Shown: positions 8,511 through 17,637 of the stretch, in pieces
Layout: each line of letters begins with the position of its first letter
How positions within the stretch are numbered: the first letter of the stretch is position 1
DNA from: Brevundimonas aurantiaca
Lineage (GTDB): Bacteria > Pseudomonadota > Alphaproteobacteria > Caulobacterales > Caulobacteraceae
Direction: 5' to 3'
DNA length: 44,351 bases
Assembly: GCF_014199955.1 (NCBI RefSeq)
Contig: NZ_JACHOQ010000014.1
Location: 1 to 44,351 of the forward strand
Notes under the pieces: generated by a model
The model's input: only the letters and a program-made list of their open reading frames with translations
What the model was told of the DNA's origin: nothing
Database searches by the model: none
Made by a program: the position numbers and the translations under genes

Positions 8511-8538
8511 AGCCCCGGCGGATCGCTCCGCCGGGGCT
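8511..8538. terminator. Hairpin terminator between convergent genes
   Basis: An 11-base perfect stem (AGCCCCGGCGG / CCGCCGGGGCT) with a six-base loop lies between the receptor gene and the convergent POT transporter gene. It can serve both strands; the T-run after it is short. Confidence 0.8.
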
Positions 8539-8560
8539 TCTTGCGTCGAACAGGCGGGCT

Positions 8561-10390
8561 TTAGTGGATCCCGGCCATGCCCTTCTTGAGCAGGGGCGAC
8601 ATCAGCAGCAGGAAGACGCCGACGCCGACGCCCGTCCAGCCGATGGTGCCGAAGATCGACCCATAGGTCTGAAGCGCCAGCTCGGGGCTGGTGACGACGC
8701 CGGCGACGGTGTCGGTCGCCGTCGCCTTGGCGATGATGCCGGCGACGATATGGGCGACGGAGCTGGACAGGAACCAGACGCCCATCATCATCCCGACCAC
8801 CCGCGCCACCGACAATTTGGTGATCATCGACAGGCCGACCGGCGACAGGCACAGCTCGCCGATCGTGTGGAAGAAGTAGGTCAGGAACAGGAAGATCAGC
8901 GGCACCCGGAAGGCGTCGTTGGCCTGGGTCGCGGCAGCCCAGGTCAGCACCAGGAAGCCCAGACCGACGAAGACCAGGCCGAAGGAGAATTTGACCGGGG
9001 TCGAAGGCTCCAGCTTGCGCTTGGCCAGCCAGACCCAGAGGGCGGCGATGATCGGCCCGCCCAGCACGATGATGCCGGGGTTGAAGGTCTGGGTCATGGC
9101 GGCGTTGAACCATGACGGCATCTGGGTGGACTGGTCTGCGAACAGGGTCAGGGACGACCCTGCCTGTTCGAACAGGGCCCAGAACAGGACCGAGAAGAAG
9201 ATCAGCACCTGGGCGACCAGCATGCGCGACCGCTCGGCGCCCTTGAGCCGGAAGACCGTGAAGCCCACCACGGCGGCGAAGATGACGCCCGCGATCCACG
9301 GCAGGGCCGTCTCGATGATCTCGTGGCGCTGCATCAGCAGCCAGGTCGGGATGACGGCGACGATGCCGGCGATCCAGAAGAAAGGCACCAGCGGCACGCC
9401 CAGGATGGAACGGCCCTGAACGGGGACCGGCGGCGCGCCGCGGCCTTCGAGCCAGGACTGGCCCAGGACGAAGGTCAGCAGGCCGAACAGCATGCCGATG
9501 CCGGCCAGGCCGAAGCCGTAGGCCCAGCCGTATTTGATGCCCAGATAGGAGCAGGCGATGGTCGCCAGGAAGGAACCGAGGTTGATCCCCACGTAGAAGA
9601 TGGTGAAGCCGCCGTCGCGCCGGGGGTCGTTCTCTTCATAGAGAGCGCCGACGACGGTTGAGATGTTGGCTTTCAGGAAGCCGACGCCCACGATGATCAG
9701 GGACAGGGCCAGGAAAAGAACCGGCTCGCCGAGCGCCAGATCCCGCGTGGTCTCCAGCGTATAGGCGCCGGTCGCGGTGAAGGCGGGGAAGCCGGCCTTG
9801 GCGGCGGCCTCGGGCGCGGCTGCGGTCGCCGGATCCAGCGCTCCGGTCGGCTGGGCGTTGATCGCCGCTCCCGTGGCGACGGCCGCCACATCGGAGGCGT
9901 TGGCGGCGGAGGGCTCGGCGCCCACGGCGGAGACGCCTTCGGGCGATATGGCGACCTGGACCCGTTCATCGCCGTTGACGGCGAAGATGCGGCGGTTCTG
10001 GTCGCGGCCCTCGACCTGCAGCTCATAGGTGGTGTCACCGATGGTCAGGCGCTCGCGACCGCCCGTGCCTTCGAAGGCCATGGTGAAGTGCCCCAGGACC
10101 AGCAGAACGGCGCCGATGATGACGGCCTTGCGCGATCCGAGATAGCGGTCGGCGATCAGGCCGCCGAGGACCGGCATCAGATAAACGAGGGCGGCGTAGG
10201 CGGCGTAGATGCCTTGAGCCTCGGCCGGGCCGAACAGGAAGTGCTGGGTCAGATAGAGGACCAGCAGGGCCCGCATGCCATAGTAGGAAAAACGCTCCCA
10301 CATTTCCGTGAAGAACAGGATCACCAGCCCCCGCGGGTGCCCCAGGAAAGTCTTACGAGGCGCGAGCGCCCCCCCATCCGTCACTGTCAA
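8561..10390 (-). CDS. Proton-dependent oligopeptide (POT/PTR) transporter
   Basis: The 609-residue major facilitator has the POT signature FFTEMWERFSYYGMRALLVLYL (ExxER motif) in its first helix, then GGLIADRYLGSRKA, and FYVGINLGSFLAT later. It imports di- and tripeptides with protons through the inner membrane. A periplasmic insertion of about 110 residues (roughly 107-215, rich in Ala/Pro and charged residues) separates early helices and makes the protein longer than the usual 450-500 residues. I favour the TTG start at 10390, because GGGAG lies seven bases upstream; a GTG two codons later is the alternative. It diverges from the GNAT gene across about 205 bases. Confidence 0.88.
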   Translation of the reverse strand: MTVTDGGALAPRKTFLGHPRGLVILFFTEMWERFSYYGMRALLVLYLTQHFLFGPAEAQGIYAAYAALVYLMPVLGGLIADRYLGSRKAVIIGAVLLVLGHFTMAFEGTGGRERLTIGDTTYELQVEGRDQNRRIFAVNGDERVQVAISPEGVSAVGAEPSAANASDVAAVATGAAINAQPTGALDPATAAAPEAAAKAGFPAFTATGAYTLETTRDLALGEPVLFLALSLIIVGVGFLKANISTVVGALYEENDPRRDGGFTIFYVGINLGSFLATIACSYLGIKYGWAYGFGLAGIGMLFGLLTFVLGQSWLEGRGAPPVPVQGRSILGVPLVPFFWIAGIVAVIPTWLLMQRHEIIETALPWIAGVIFAAVVGFTVFRLKGAERSRMLVAQVLIFFSVLFWALFEQAGSSLTLFADQSTQMPSWFNAAMTQTFNPGIIVLGGPIIAALWVWLAKRKLEPSTPVKFSFGLVFVGLGFLVLTWAAATQANDAFRVPLIFLFLTYFFHTIGELCLSPVGLSMITKLSVARVVGMMMGVWFLSSSVAHIVAGIIAKATATDTVAGVVTSPELALQTYGSIFGTIGWTGVGVGVFLLLMSPLLKKGMAGIH

Positions 10391-10595
10391 CGGCTCACTC
10401 CCAACTGCCGCGCCTCAACGGGGCGCGCGAAAGGCGCATACCCAGCACAGGGAGCAAACCCGAACAAGAGTTAAGGTTATGCGCCCCCTCGCCGCACCCG
10501 GCGATGCGCCGAAGTGGCGCCCGATATGCAGAGGTCCCCGCATCCCGCCGCCGGGGCGCCAATATGGCCCGGTCGAGGACGGGAGGGAGTGTTGA

Positions 10596-11732
10596 ATGGC
10601 TGTGCGGCCGATCCGCCGATCCGACTATGCGGCGCTGAACGCCCTGCACCGCCAGGTCGGCTGGCCCGAGCGGTCCGAGGCGGGGTGGCGGTGGCTGGAG
10701 GCCAATCCGGCGCGACGGGACCTGGACGCCCCGACCGGCTGGGTCGTCGTCGATGAGGCCGATGCGCCCCGGGCCATGCTGGGCAATCTGGTCCAGAGGT
10801 TTCGGCGCGGCCCCGAGGTTCTTTACGCCGCCACCGGTTTTTCCATCATCGTTCCGCCCGAACGACGGGGCGCCAGCCGGCCCCTGATCAAGGCCATATT
10901 GGCCCAGTCGGGCCTGTTCGCCTGCTACACCCTGAACGCCAACGCCCGGTCGGCGCCGCTCTATCCCCTGTTCGGCTTCAAGCCAGCGCCGGCCCAGACC
11001 CACGCCCTGAAGCTGGCCTGGAGGGTCGATCCCCTGACCTGTGCGAAGGGCCGGCTGCTGCGCGGACTGCTGGGCGGAGTGTCGGCGGAGACGGCCCGGC
11101 GGTTGGGCGACCGGCTGATGAACCGCCGCCTGTTCAAACCCCGCCGCCTGAAGCTGCCGGACGGGGTCCGGGTGCTGACCGACCTGGGCGAGGGTTCGCC
11201 CTATGCCGACTTCTGGCGGGCCCTGGTCGCCGAGGGCCGGCTGATCGCCGACCGCAGCCCCGAGATCATGGCCTGGCGCATGAGCGACCCCGACATGACC
11301 CTGGCGCCTGTGGTTCTGGGCCTTTTTCACCGGGACCGGCTGCAAGGCGTCGCCCTGGCCCAGATGAACAAGACCCGTCTGATCGATCCGCCCTGTCTGG
11401 ACATACTGGATCTGGCGGCGCTGGACGGGGCAGGCGATGCGATCGAAATCCTGGCGCGGACCCTGATCGACAATGCGCGGGGCCTGGGCGCGGCCAAGGT
11501 CAGGCTGCAGGTGACGACGCCAGAGATGCTTGAGCGTCTGGGCGCCCTGACCGCCAAGGCCCGGCGCGAGGGCGGATGGGGCCACTGCCACGCCGTCTTC
11601 CGCGATCCCGTCTCCGCCGAGGAATGGAGCCCCACCCCGTTCGACGGCGACTACGCCGTCTGCCTGCGCCCCGTGCCGGCGCCCGCCGATCGTCGATCCG
11701 GCGCGAAACCAGGCGAGACGGCCGCCGTCTGA
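10596..11732 (+). CDS. GNAT-like acyltransferase domain protein
   Basis: The 378-residue protein begins MAVRPIRRSDYAALNALHRQVGW, the usual first strand and helix of the GNAT fold. It continues with VVVDEADAPRAMLGNLVQRF and GFSIIVPPERRGASRPLIKAIL, which corresponds to the acetyl-CoA loop region (RRGASRPLI). A second, less obvious half follows. This resembles the long GNAT/FemAB-like proteins of alphaproteobacteria; the substrate is unknown. It carries GGGAGTGTTGA just before the ATG. The repeat-containing spacer follows its stop. Confidence 0.6.
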   Translation: MAVRPIRRSDYAALNALHRQVGWPERSEAGWRWLEANPARRDLDAPTGWVVVDEADAPRAMLGNLVQRFRRGPEVLYAATGFSIIVPPERRGASRPLIKAILAQSGLFACYTLNANARSAPLYPLFGFKPAPAQTHALKLAWRVDPLTCAKGRLLRGLLGGVSAETARRLGDRLMNRRLFKPRRLKLPDGVRVLTDLGEGSPYADFWRALVAEGRLIADRSPEIMAWRMSDPDMTLAPVVLGLFHRDRLQGVALAQMNKTRLIDPPCLDILDLAALDGAGDAIEILARTLIDNARGLGAAKVRLQVTTPEMLERLGALTAKARREGGWGHCHAVFRDPVSAEEWSPTPFDGDYAVCLRPVPAPADRRSGAKPGETAAV

Positions 11733-12055
11733 GCCGACCGGTCTTGCTCCGGGTCGGGCCGGCGATCGGACACGAAAAAAGGTGTCCGATGTGTCCGATC
11801 TGTCCGACGCCCTTTGATTTTACTGAAGAATAATCCGCCGTCGATCGGACAGTCCGTCGGCGAACCGTCGCGCCGTCCCTTGCGATGTCAAAGACCGAAA
11901 CGCCAGTCTAGGCGCGTCGGAAGGACCGACGGCCGATTGGGCGGCTCAATCCGCAAGGCGTTGAAAAATAGAGAGCTTCTCGCCCGAATCTATAGGGACG
12001 TCGGTTCGAAGGCGAAGCGCGGAGCCGGTCGCGGCGTCGCTCAGCCGATCAGACC
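11733..12055. other. 323-base non-coding spacer with TCGGACA repeats
   Basis: No convincing ORF is seen. The first third holds the ATCGGACAC/GTGTCCGAT array described as a separate repeat. The rest has moderate GC and shows no tRNA or recognisable RNA gene. It separates the GNAT gene from the convergent mscL gene. Confidence 0.6.
11765..11851. repeat. ATCGGACAC inverted and direct repeats
   Basis: ATCGGACAC at 11765-11773 is inverted as GTGTCCGAT at 11782-11790 across an A-rich loop. That is repeated directly at 11791-11799 and, with one change, at 11800-11808. A further ATCGGACA lies at 11844-11851. The pattern resembles an operator array or a hairpin. The same octamer recurs at 3362-3405. 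Confidence 0.75.
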
Positions 12056-12472
12056 TTAAGGCCGGGCCTTCAGCGAGTCGCGGATCTCGGTCAGCAGGGC
12101 CTCGGTCGGGGTCGGGGCCGAAGGCGCCGGGTCCGGCTTGGCGGCTTCCTGGCGGCGCAGACTGTTGATCCCCTTGACCAACAGGAAGACGACGAAGGCC
12201 ACGATCAGGAACTGGATCACGGTGTTGGCGAAGGCGCCGTACTGGATCGCCACCTTCTCGACCTCTTCGGTCGCCGGATTTTCGGGCCGCAGCACCCATT
12301 CCAGCTCGGAAAAATCGACCCCACCGGTCAGCAGACCGATCGGGGGCATCACCACCTGATCCACCAGGCTTTTGACGATGCCGTTGAAGGCGGCGCCGAT
12401 GATGACGCCGACCGCCAGATCGACGACGTTACCCTTGATCGCGAACTCGCGGAACTCGGACAGAAGGCTCAT
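12056..12472 (-). CDS. mscL: Large-conductance mechanosensitive channel MscL
   Basis: The 138-residue protein begins MSLLSEFREFAIKGNVVDLAVGVIIGAAF, the MscL amphipathic helix and first membrane span with its gating glycines. A second span (VIQFLIVAFVVFLLVKGINSL) follows, then a charged C-terminal helix. The homopentamer opens under membrane tension to release solutes after osmotic downshock. The usual length is about 136 residues, so it is complete. It starts 23 bases after the ihfB stop on the same strand and may be read through from ihfB. Confidence 0.95.
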   Translation of the reverse strand: MSLLSEFREFAIKGNVVDLAVGVIIGAAFNGIVKSLVDQVVMPPIGLLTGGVDFSELEWVLRPENPATEEVEKVAIQYGAFANTVIQFLIVAFVVFLLVKGINSLRRQEAAKPDPAPSAPTPTEALLTEIRDSLKARP

Positions 12473-12495
12473 GCGGGGTCTTTCGGTCGTTAGGC

Positions 12496-12786
12496 TTAGG
12501 CGTCCCCAGAAGCGTTCAGACGTTCGCGCAGTTCCTTGCCGCTCTTGAAGAAGGGCACGGCCTTGGCGGGAACGTCCACGGTCTCGCCGGTGCGGGGATT
12601 GCGACCGACGCGGGCCGGTCGCGAACGGACGGAAAAGGCCCCGAAGCCGCGCAGTTCGACCCGGCCGCCGTCGGCCAGGGCGCCGGTCATTTCGCCCAGG
12701 ATGACATTGACCAGCCGCTCCACCTCCGCATGGGTCAGGTGGGTGTTTTCCGCCGCAAGCTTCTCGATCAGCTCGGATTTGATCAT
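12496..12786 (-). CDS. ihfB: Integration host factor beta subunit
   Basis: The 96-residue protein ([30 protein letters not shown]) has the HU/IHF fold. The beta-arm segment [35 protein letters not shown] ends in the conserved [11 protein letters not shown] loop that carries the DNA-intercalating proline. I chose ATG 12786 because it gives the family-standard N-terminus and follows an AGGGG-type site; a longer frame exists. IHF bends DNA at promoters and recombination sites, working as a heterodimer with IhfA, encoded elsewhere. Lying downstream of rpsA is the usual proteobacterial context. Confidence 0.93.
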   Translation of the reverse strand: MIKSELIEKLAAENTHLTHAEVERLVNVILGEMTGALADGGRVELRGFGAFSVRSRPARVGRNPRTGETVDVPAKAVPFFKSGKELRERLNASGDA

Positions 12787-12948
12787 CAGGGCCCCTGCCA
12801 GCTCATGATCGGCAGGCCGCGCCCGCCGATGATCCACTGTACGGCACCCTAACCGCCGCCCGCCCCTCTAAAAAGCCCCTATCGGGCCGCGAGCCCTCGG
12901 ATTTGCATGAATTATGTCCGGTTCCGGTCATTGGCCGCCGCCGCACAG

Positions 12949-12980
12949 GAAAAAGGCGGCGGGATCGCTCCTGCCGCCTT
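12949..12980 (-). terminator. Intrinsic terminator after rpsA
   Basis: On the minus strand an AAGGCGGC / GCCGCCTT stem with further G-C pairs is followed directly by T residues. It lies about 80 bases beyond the rpsA stop and before ihfB, so ihfB probably has its own promoter too. Confidence 0.75.
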
Positions 12981-13059
12981 GGTCTTTTTTGGTCGCTATC
13001 GCGAAGCGCGCGGCGCTTCGCTGCTTGAGCGAAGCGCCTGACGCCTTGCGGCGAGCGCC

Positions 13060-14763
13060 TTACTCCTTGGAGCCGGCGTTCTTCAGCGCGGCGCCCAGGA
13101 TGTCGCCCAGGGAAGCGCCCGAGTCGGACGAGCCGAACTGTTCGATGGCTTCCTGTTCGTCCTTCATTTCCAGCGCCTTGATCGAGACCGAGATGCGGCG
13201 CGAGGCCTTGTCCACGGCGGTGATCATGGCGTCGGCGCGGTCGCCGACGGCGAAGCGTTCCGGACGTTGCTCGTTGCGGTCGCGCGACAGGTCCGACTTG
13301 CGGATGAAGGCGGTGACCGGGGCGTCGTCTTCACCGAACTTGACCTCGATGCCGCCCGACTCGATCGCCGTCACGGTGACGGTGATCTGCTGGCCGCGAC
13401 GGTACGCATCGCCCTCGCCGATCGGATCGCCGCCCAGCTGCTTGATGCCCAGCGAGACGCGTTCCTTCTCGACGTCGACGTCCAGGACCTTGGCCTTGAC
13501 CATCTCGCCCTTGCGATAGCGCTGGATGGCTTCTTCACCCGAGACCGACCAGTCGAGGTCGGACAGGTGGACCATGCCGTCGATGTCGTTGTCCAGGCCG
13601 ATGAACAGGCCGAACTCGGTGGCGTTCTTGACTTCGCCCTCGACGGTCGAACCGATCGGGTGGTTGGCGACGAAGGCGTCCCACGGATTGTCCTGAGCCT
13701 GTTTCAGGCCCAGCGAGATGCGGCGCTTGGAGGCGTCGACGTCCAGGACGACCACGTCCACTTCCTGAGAGGTGGAGACGATCTTGCCCGGATGGACGTT
13801 CTTCTTGGTCCAGGACATTTCCGAGACGTGCACCAGGCCCTCGACCCCGGCTTCCAGCTCCACGAAGGCGCCGTAGTCGGTGATGTTGGTGATGCGGCCC
13901 GTGTATTTGGCGCCGACCGGATATTTGGCTTCCACGCCGTCCCAGGGGTCCGACTGCAGCTGCTTCATGCCCAGCGAGATACGTTGTGTGTCCGGGTTGA
14001 TCTTAACGATCTGGACCTTGACGGTGTCGCCGACGGCGAGAACCTGCGACGGGTGCGAGACGCGCTTCCACGACATGTCGGTGACGTGCAGCAGGCCGTC
14101 GATGCCGCCCAGATCCACGAAGGCGCCGTAGTCGGTGATGTTCTTGACGACGCCGTCGCGGACTTCGCCCTCTTGCAGCTGGCCGACCAGCTCGGTGCGC
14201 TGTTCGGCGCGGGCCTCTTCCAGGATGGCGCGACGCGAGACGACGATATTGCCGCGCGGGCGGTCCATCTTCAGGATCTGGAACGGCTGTTCCTTGCCCA
14301 TCAGCGGGCCGACGTCGCGGACCGGACGGATGTCGACCTGCGAGCCCGGCAGGAAGGCCGAGGCGCCGCCCAGGTCGACGGTGAAGCCGCCCTTGACGCG
14401 GCCGACGATGGCGCCGTTGACCGGATGACCTTCGGCGAACACGGCTTCCAGACGGGTCCAGGCTTCTTCGCGGCGGGCCTTGTCGCGGCTGATGACCGCC
14501 TCGCCCAGGGCGTTTTCGACGCGCTCCAGATAGACTTCGACATTGTCGCCGACCTTGGGCAGGGCGCCGTCTTCGCCCTGGCCGAATTCGCGCATGGCGA
14601 TGCGGCCTTCGGTCTTCAGACCGACGTCGATGATGACGATGTCTTTTTCGATGCCGACGACGCGGCCGTGAACGACCTGGCCTTCGCCGAAGTCGCGGCC
14701 CGACAGTTGTTCGTCAAGCAGGGCGGCGAAATCGTCGCGGGTGGGGGTGAGGGTGTCAGTCAT
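13060..14763 (-). CDS. rpsA: 30S ribosomal protein S1
   Basis: The 567-residue protein has six S1 RNA-binding domains: a short N-terminal pair (HGRVVGIEKDIVIIDVGLKTEGRI and GAIVGRVKGGFTVDLGGASAFLPG), then four canonical repeats marked by ITDYGAFVDLGGIDGLLH, ITDYGAFVELEAGVEGLVH and EFGLFIGLDNDIDGMVH. It binds mRNA on the small subunit and helps initiation. I place the start at ATG 14763 (MTDTLTPTRDDFAALL), since the longer frame upstream has no family similarity. It follows cmk on the same strand with 157 bases between. It is essential in most proteobacteria. Confidence 0.96.
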   Translation of the reverse strand: MTDTLTPTRDDFAALLDEQLSGRDFGEGQVVHGRVVGIEKDIVIIDVGLKTEGRIAMREFGQGEDGALPKVGDNVEVYLERVENALGEAVISRDKARREEAWTRLEAVFAEGHPVNGAIVGRVKGGFTVDLGGASAFLPGSQVDIRPVRDVGPLMGKEQPFQILKMDRPRGNIVVSRRAILEEARAEQRTELVGQLQEGEVRDGVVKNITDYGAFVDLGGIDGLLHVTDMSWKRVSHPSQVLAVGDTVKVQIVKINPDTQRISLGMKQLQSDPWDGVEAKYPVGAKYTGRITNITDYGAFVELEAGVEGLVHVSEMSWTKKNVHPGKIVSTSQEVDVVVLDVDASKRRISLGLKQAQDNPWDAFVANHPIGSTVEGEVKNATEFGLFIGLDNDIDGMVHLSDLDWSVSGEEAIQRYRKGEMVKAKVLDVDVEKERVSLGIKQLGGDPIGEGDAYRRGQQITVTVTAIESGGIEVKFGEDDAPVTAFIRKSDLSRDRNEQRPERFAVGDRADAMITAVDKASRRISVSIKALEMKDEQEAIEQFGSSDSGASLGDILGAALKNAGSKE

Positions 14764-14920
14764 GGAGCTGAAAAGCGTTCCGTAGGGGCTGTGGCGCGCG
14801 GCCGAACGGCCCCGCGCGAGGTGGACGTCAAAAAGGATAGGCAGGTCGTCAGGATGCGAGGCCGGATCGGTCAGAACGCCCGCGGAAGCCGAGGACGAAG
14901 CGTTGGATTTGCAAAACCGG

Positions 14921-15565
14921 TCAGAGACCGTGTTTCGCGCGCGCCGTCTCGACGATACGGCGGGCCGCATCGAAGGCGGCCTCTATATCCATATCGGTCG
15001 TGTCCAGCAAGACCGCGTCTTCGGCCTGGACCATGGGGGCCGCGCCCCGGCCGGCGTCGCGCGCGTCCCGACGCTGGATATCGGCCAGCATCTCTTCGAA
15101 GCCGATGTCGAAGCCGCGCGCCGTCAGCTGTCTCCAGCGGCGCGTCGCGCGCACCTCGGGCGTCGCGGTGACGAACAGTTTGGCGGGGGCGTCGGGCGCG
15201 ATGACCGTGCCGATGTCGCGCCCGTCCAGAACCGCCCCGACCGCCTGGGCCGCAAAGGCCTGCTGCAGATCCAACAGGGCGGCGCGGACGCCGGGATGGC
15301 CCGCCACGCGGCTGGCCGCCTCGCCCGCCTCGCCGGTCGTCAGGCGGGGATCGTCGGACAGGCCGGCGACATCCAGGGACCGCGCAGCCTCGGTCGCGGC
15401 CGCCTCGTCATCGAGAGACCGGCCGGCCTCCAGCAGTTTCACGCCCACGGCGCGGTACAGCAGGCCCGTGTCCAGATGCGGCAGGCCATAGGTCCGCGCC
15501 AGACGCGCGGCGATGGTGCCCTTGCCCGAGGCGGCCGGGCCGTCGACGGCGATGATCAGGGACAT
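14921..15565 (-). CDS. cmk: Cytidylate kinase
   Basis: The 214-residue protein has the P-loop DGPAASGKGT at residues 8-17, the CMP-binding HLDTGLLYRAVG segment, DGRDIGT, and the lid region RRWRQLTARG. It phosphorylates CMP and dCMP to the diphosphates in the cytoplasm. Its start ATG overlaps the TGA of the antitoxin gene by one base (TGATG), so it is translationally coupled to that module rather than directly to aroA. The usual neighbours aroA and rpsA are present on either side. Confidence 0.95.
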   Translation of the reverse strand: MSLIIAVDGPAASGKGTIAARLARTYGLPHLDTGLLYRAVGVKLLEAGRSLDDEAAATEAARSLDVAGLSDDPRLTTGEAGEAASRVAGHPGVRAALLDLQQAFAAQAVGAVLDGRDIGTVIAPDAPAKLFVTATPEVRATRRWRQLTARGFDIGFEEMLADIQRRDARDAGRGAAPMVQAEDAVLLDTTDMDIEAAFDAARRIVETARAKHGL

Positions 15566-15873
15566 CAGGCGGCGGAGTCCACGCGAACCGGGGCGAGGCG
15601 AAGACCCAGGGCCTGCATCACCTTGAAGATGGTCGAAAGCTCGGGCCGTCCTTCTTCGCTGAGGGCGCGATAGAGGGCGGTGCGCGACAGTTCGGCGTCG
15701 CGCGCCATCTGGGTCATGCCCTTGGCGCGGGCGACCACGCCGAGCGCATTTGTGATCAGGCGCGGATCGCCCAGTTCGGCGGCGGATTCAAACGACGCCA
15801 CCAGAAACTCTTCAACCGCCTCCGGCGTGTCGAGAAAGTCGGCGGCGTCGAAGGGGACAGTCTCAATCGGCAT
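15565..15873 (-). CDS. Antitoxin of addiction-module type (XRE-like HTH, HigA family)
   Basis: The 102-residue protein carries an HTH at about residues 49-80 (VARAKGMTQMARDAELSRTALYRALSEEGRPELSTI), the pattern of COG3636-type addiction-module antidotes. These normally bind the toxin and repress the module promoter. Its start overlaps the toxin 3' end by 11 bases, and its stop overlaps cmk. The toxin-first order is typical of HigBA-type pairs. It is unusual that the module sits inside the aroA-cmk-rpsA gene string. Confidence 0.85.
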   Translation of the reverse strand: MPIETVPFDAADFLDTPEAVEEFLVASFESAAELGDPRLITNALGVVARAKGMTQMARDAELSRTALYRALSEEGRPELSTIFKVMQALGLRLAPVRVDSAA

Positions 15874-16189
15874 TTCTCAACTCTCTCGCCAGAAGCAAGG
15901 CCGCCTCTATGTCCCGCCTTTGGGACGACTTGTCGCCTCCGCCAGGCACGACGACCCAGGTGCGGTTCCGTTGGAACGCGTACACGCGGTAGCCGGGACC
16001 GACGTCGATCCGCAGTTCGCTGACGCCCTCCCCGATGGGTTTGACGTCGCCCCAGTGCCCGAACTGAAGCCTTGTCAGCCGATCGGCGATCTTCGCCAAC
16101 GCCCGTGCGTCCCGCAGCCTAGCGCGCCAAGCGACGAACTGCGGCGTCAGTTCAATCTCAACATACCCACTGTCGTCTATAGGCGACAT
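15863..16189 (-). CDS. RelE/HigB-type toxin (COG3657)
   Basis: The 108-residue protein (EIELTPQFVAWRARLRDARALAKIADRLTRLQFGHWGDVKPIGEGVSELRIDVGPGYRVYAF, quoted as the core around GDVKPIGEGV) shows the RelE-like fold of plasmid-stabilisation toxins. Key elements are LRID and GPGYRVYAFQRN, and a late KSSQRRDIEAA helix. Relatives cleave ribosome-bound mRNA. The ATG lies four bases beyond the aroA stop, so toxin and essential genes are likely on one transcript. The antitoxin follows with an 11-base overlap. Confidence 0.85.
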   Translation of the reverse strand: MSPIDDSGYVEIELTPQFVAWRARLRDARALAKIADRLTRLQFGHWGDVKPIGEGVSELRIDVGPGYRVYAFQRNRTWVVVPGGGDKSSQRRDIEAALLLARELRNAD

Positions 16190-16193
16190 TTCG

Positions 16194-17513
16194 TCAAGCG
16201 ATCCGCCCGCCCAGCCCGTTCATCATCTCGACAAAGCCCGGGAAGCTGGTGGCGATCATGCCCGGTTCGTCGACCGACACCGGCTGGTCGGCGGCCAGGC
16301 CCAGGACCAGATGGCTCATGGCGATGCGGTGGTCGTGGGCGGTGTGGACAAGGCCGCCGCCGCGCACCGACCCGCCCTCCCCGGCGCCCGTGACGATGAA
16401 GCCCTCCGGCTCCTCCTCCACCTGGACGCCGCAGGCGCGCAGGCCTTCGACCATCAGCGAGATCCGGTCGCTTTCCTTGACCCGCATTTCGCCCACCCCG
16501 CGCATGACGGTGACGCCTTCCGCAAAGGCGGCCGTGGCGGCCAGGATCGGATATTCGTCGATCATCGAGGCGGCGCGGTCTTCGGGCACGACCACGCCCT
16601 TGAGCGCCGAATGCCGGGCGGTGACGTCGCCGACCGCTTCCCCGCCGGCCTCTCGGCGGTTCGATATCGTCAGGTCGGCGCCCATATCGCGCCAGGCAGC
16701 GAACAGGCCGGTGCGGAGGGGATTCAGCATGACCCCCTCGACCGTCACCGCCGAGCCCGGCACGATCAGGCCGGCGGCCAGGGGGAAGGCGGCGGACGAC
16801 GGATCGCCCGGCACGGCGACGAAGGTTCCGGTCAGGGGTTGTCCCCCCTTCAAAGAGACGACCCAGCCCTGGCCCATCTCTTCGACACCCACCTCGGCGC
16901 CGAAGGCGCGCAGCATCCGCTCGGTGTGGTCGCGGCTCTTTTCCGGCTCGGTCACCGAGGTGACGCCCTGGGCGTTCAGCCCGGCCAGCAGTATGGCCGA
17001 CTTGATCTGGGCCGAGGCCACCGTCTGCACATAGTCGATCGCCGTCAGAGCCCCGCCGGTGAGGGCGACCGGCAGCCGATCCTCGGCGGCCCGCCAGTCG
17101 AACCGGGCGCCCATGTCGGCGAGAGGACCGGTGACGCGCTTCATCGGCCGCCTTCTCAGGGAGGCGTCGCCGTCGAAGGTCGCCGTCAGCGGATAGCCCG
17201 CCGCCGCCCCCATCAGCAGGCGAACCCCGGTGCCGGCGTTGCCGCAGTCGATCACCGAGGCGGGCGTCTTGAAGCCCCCCGCCCCTTCGATCCGCCAGCG
17301 CCCCTCGCCGATCCGTTCGACCTTGGCGCCGAAGGCCTGGACCGCCCGAGCGGTGGCCAGGACGTCGTCGCCCTCCAGAAGGCCCTCGACCTCGGTCACG
17401 CCCGACGCCATGCCGCCCAGGATCATCGAACGGTGGGACATGGACTTGTCGCCCGGCGCCCGCACTGTTCCGGCGAGGGCGTTCGAACGGCTGGCGGTCA
17501 GTTGGGACGGCAT
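16194..17513 (-). CDS. aroA: 3-phosphoshikimate 1-carboxyvinyltransferase (EPSP synthase)
   Basis: The 439-residue enzyme transfers the enolpyruvyl group of PEP to shikimate-3-phosphate, the sixth step of the shikimate pathway. Visible signatures are [10 protein letters not shown] near residue 20, [14 protein letters not shown], and the basic RRRPMKR loop. Further markers are the [15 protein letters not shown] segment and late [15 protein letters not shown] start at ATG 17513 ([15 protein letters not shown]), because the upstream extension to 17663 is not family sequence and would run into the divergent gene. It is the first gene of the aroA-toxin-antitoxin-cmk-rpsA string. Confidence 0.95.
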   Translation of the reverse strand: MPSQLTASRSNALAGTVRAPGDKSMSHRSMILGGMASGVTEVEGLLEGDDVLATARAVQAFGAKVERIGEGRWRIEGAGGFKTPASVIDCGNAGTGVRLLMGAAAGYPLTATFDGDASLRRRPMKRVTGPLADMGARFDWRAAEDRLPVALTGGALTAIDYVQTVASAQIKSAILLAGLNAQGVTSVTEPEKSRDHTERMLRAFGAEVGVEEMGQGWVVSLKGGQPLTGTFVAVPGDPSSAAFPLAAGLIVPGSAVTVEGVMLNPLRTGLFAAWRDMGADLTISNRREAGGEAVGDVTARHSALKGVVVPEDRAASMIDEYPILAATAAFAEGVTVMRGVGEMRVKESDRISLMVEGLRACGVQVEEEPEGFIVTGAGEGGSVRGGGLVHTAHDHRIAMSHLVLGLAADQPVSVDEPGMIATSFPGFVEMMNGLGGRIA

Positions 17514-17637
17514 TTTCACCCGCTTCAGGCTGGCTTGTCGAAAGGGCCGCGCGGGCGGCGCGAAAGACAGCTTTTGACAGCGGCTCCGAGGGGTGGCAAG
17601 GGACCGCCCCGAATTCAACCCGTTGAAGGTTCCAAAC

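Noticed and set aside
12787..12837. Upstream extension of ihfB
   Set aside because: The added 17 residues are not IHF sequence, and the ATG at 12786 has a better ribosome site.
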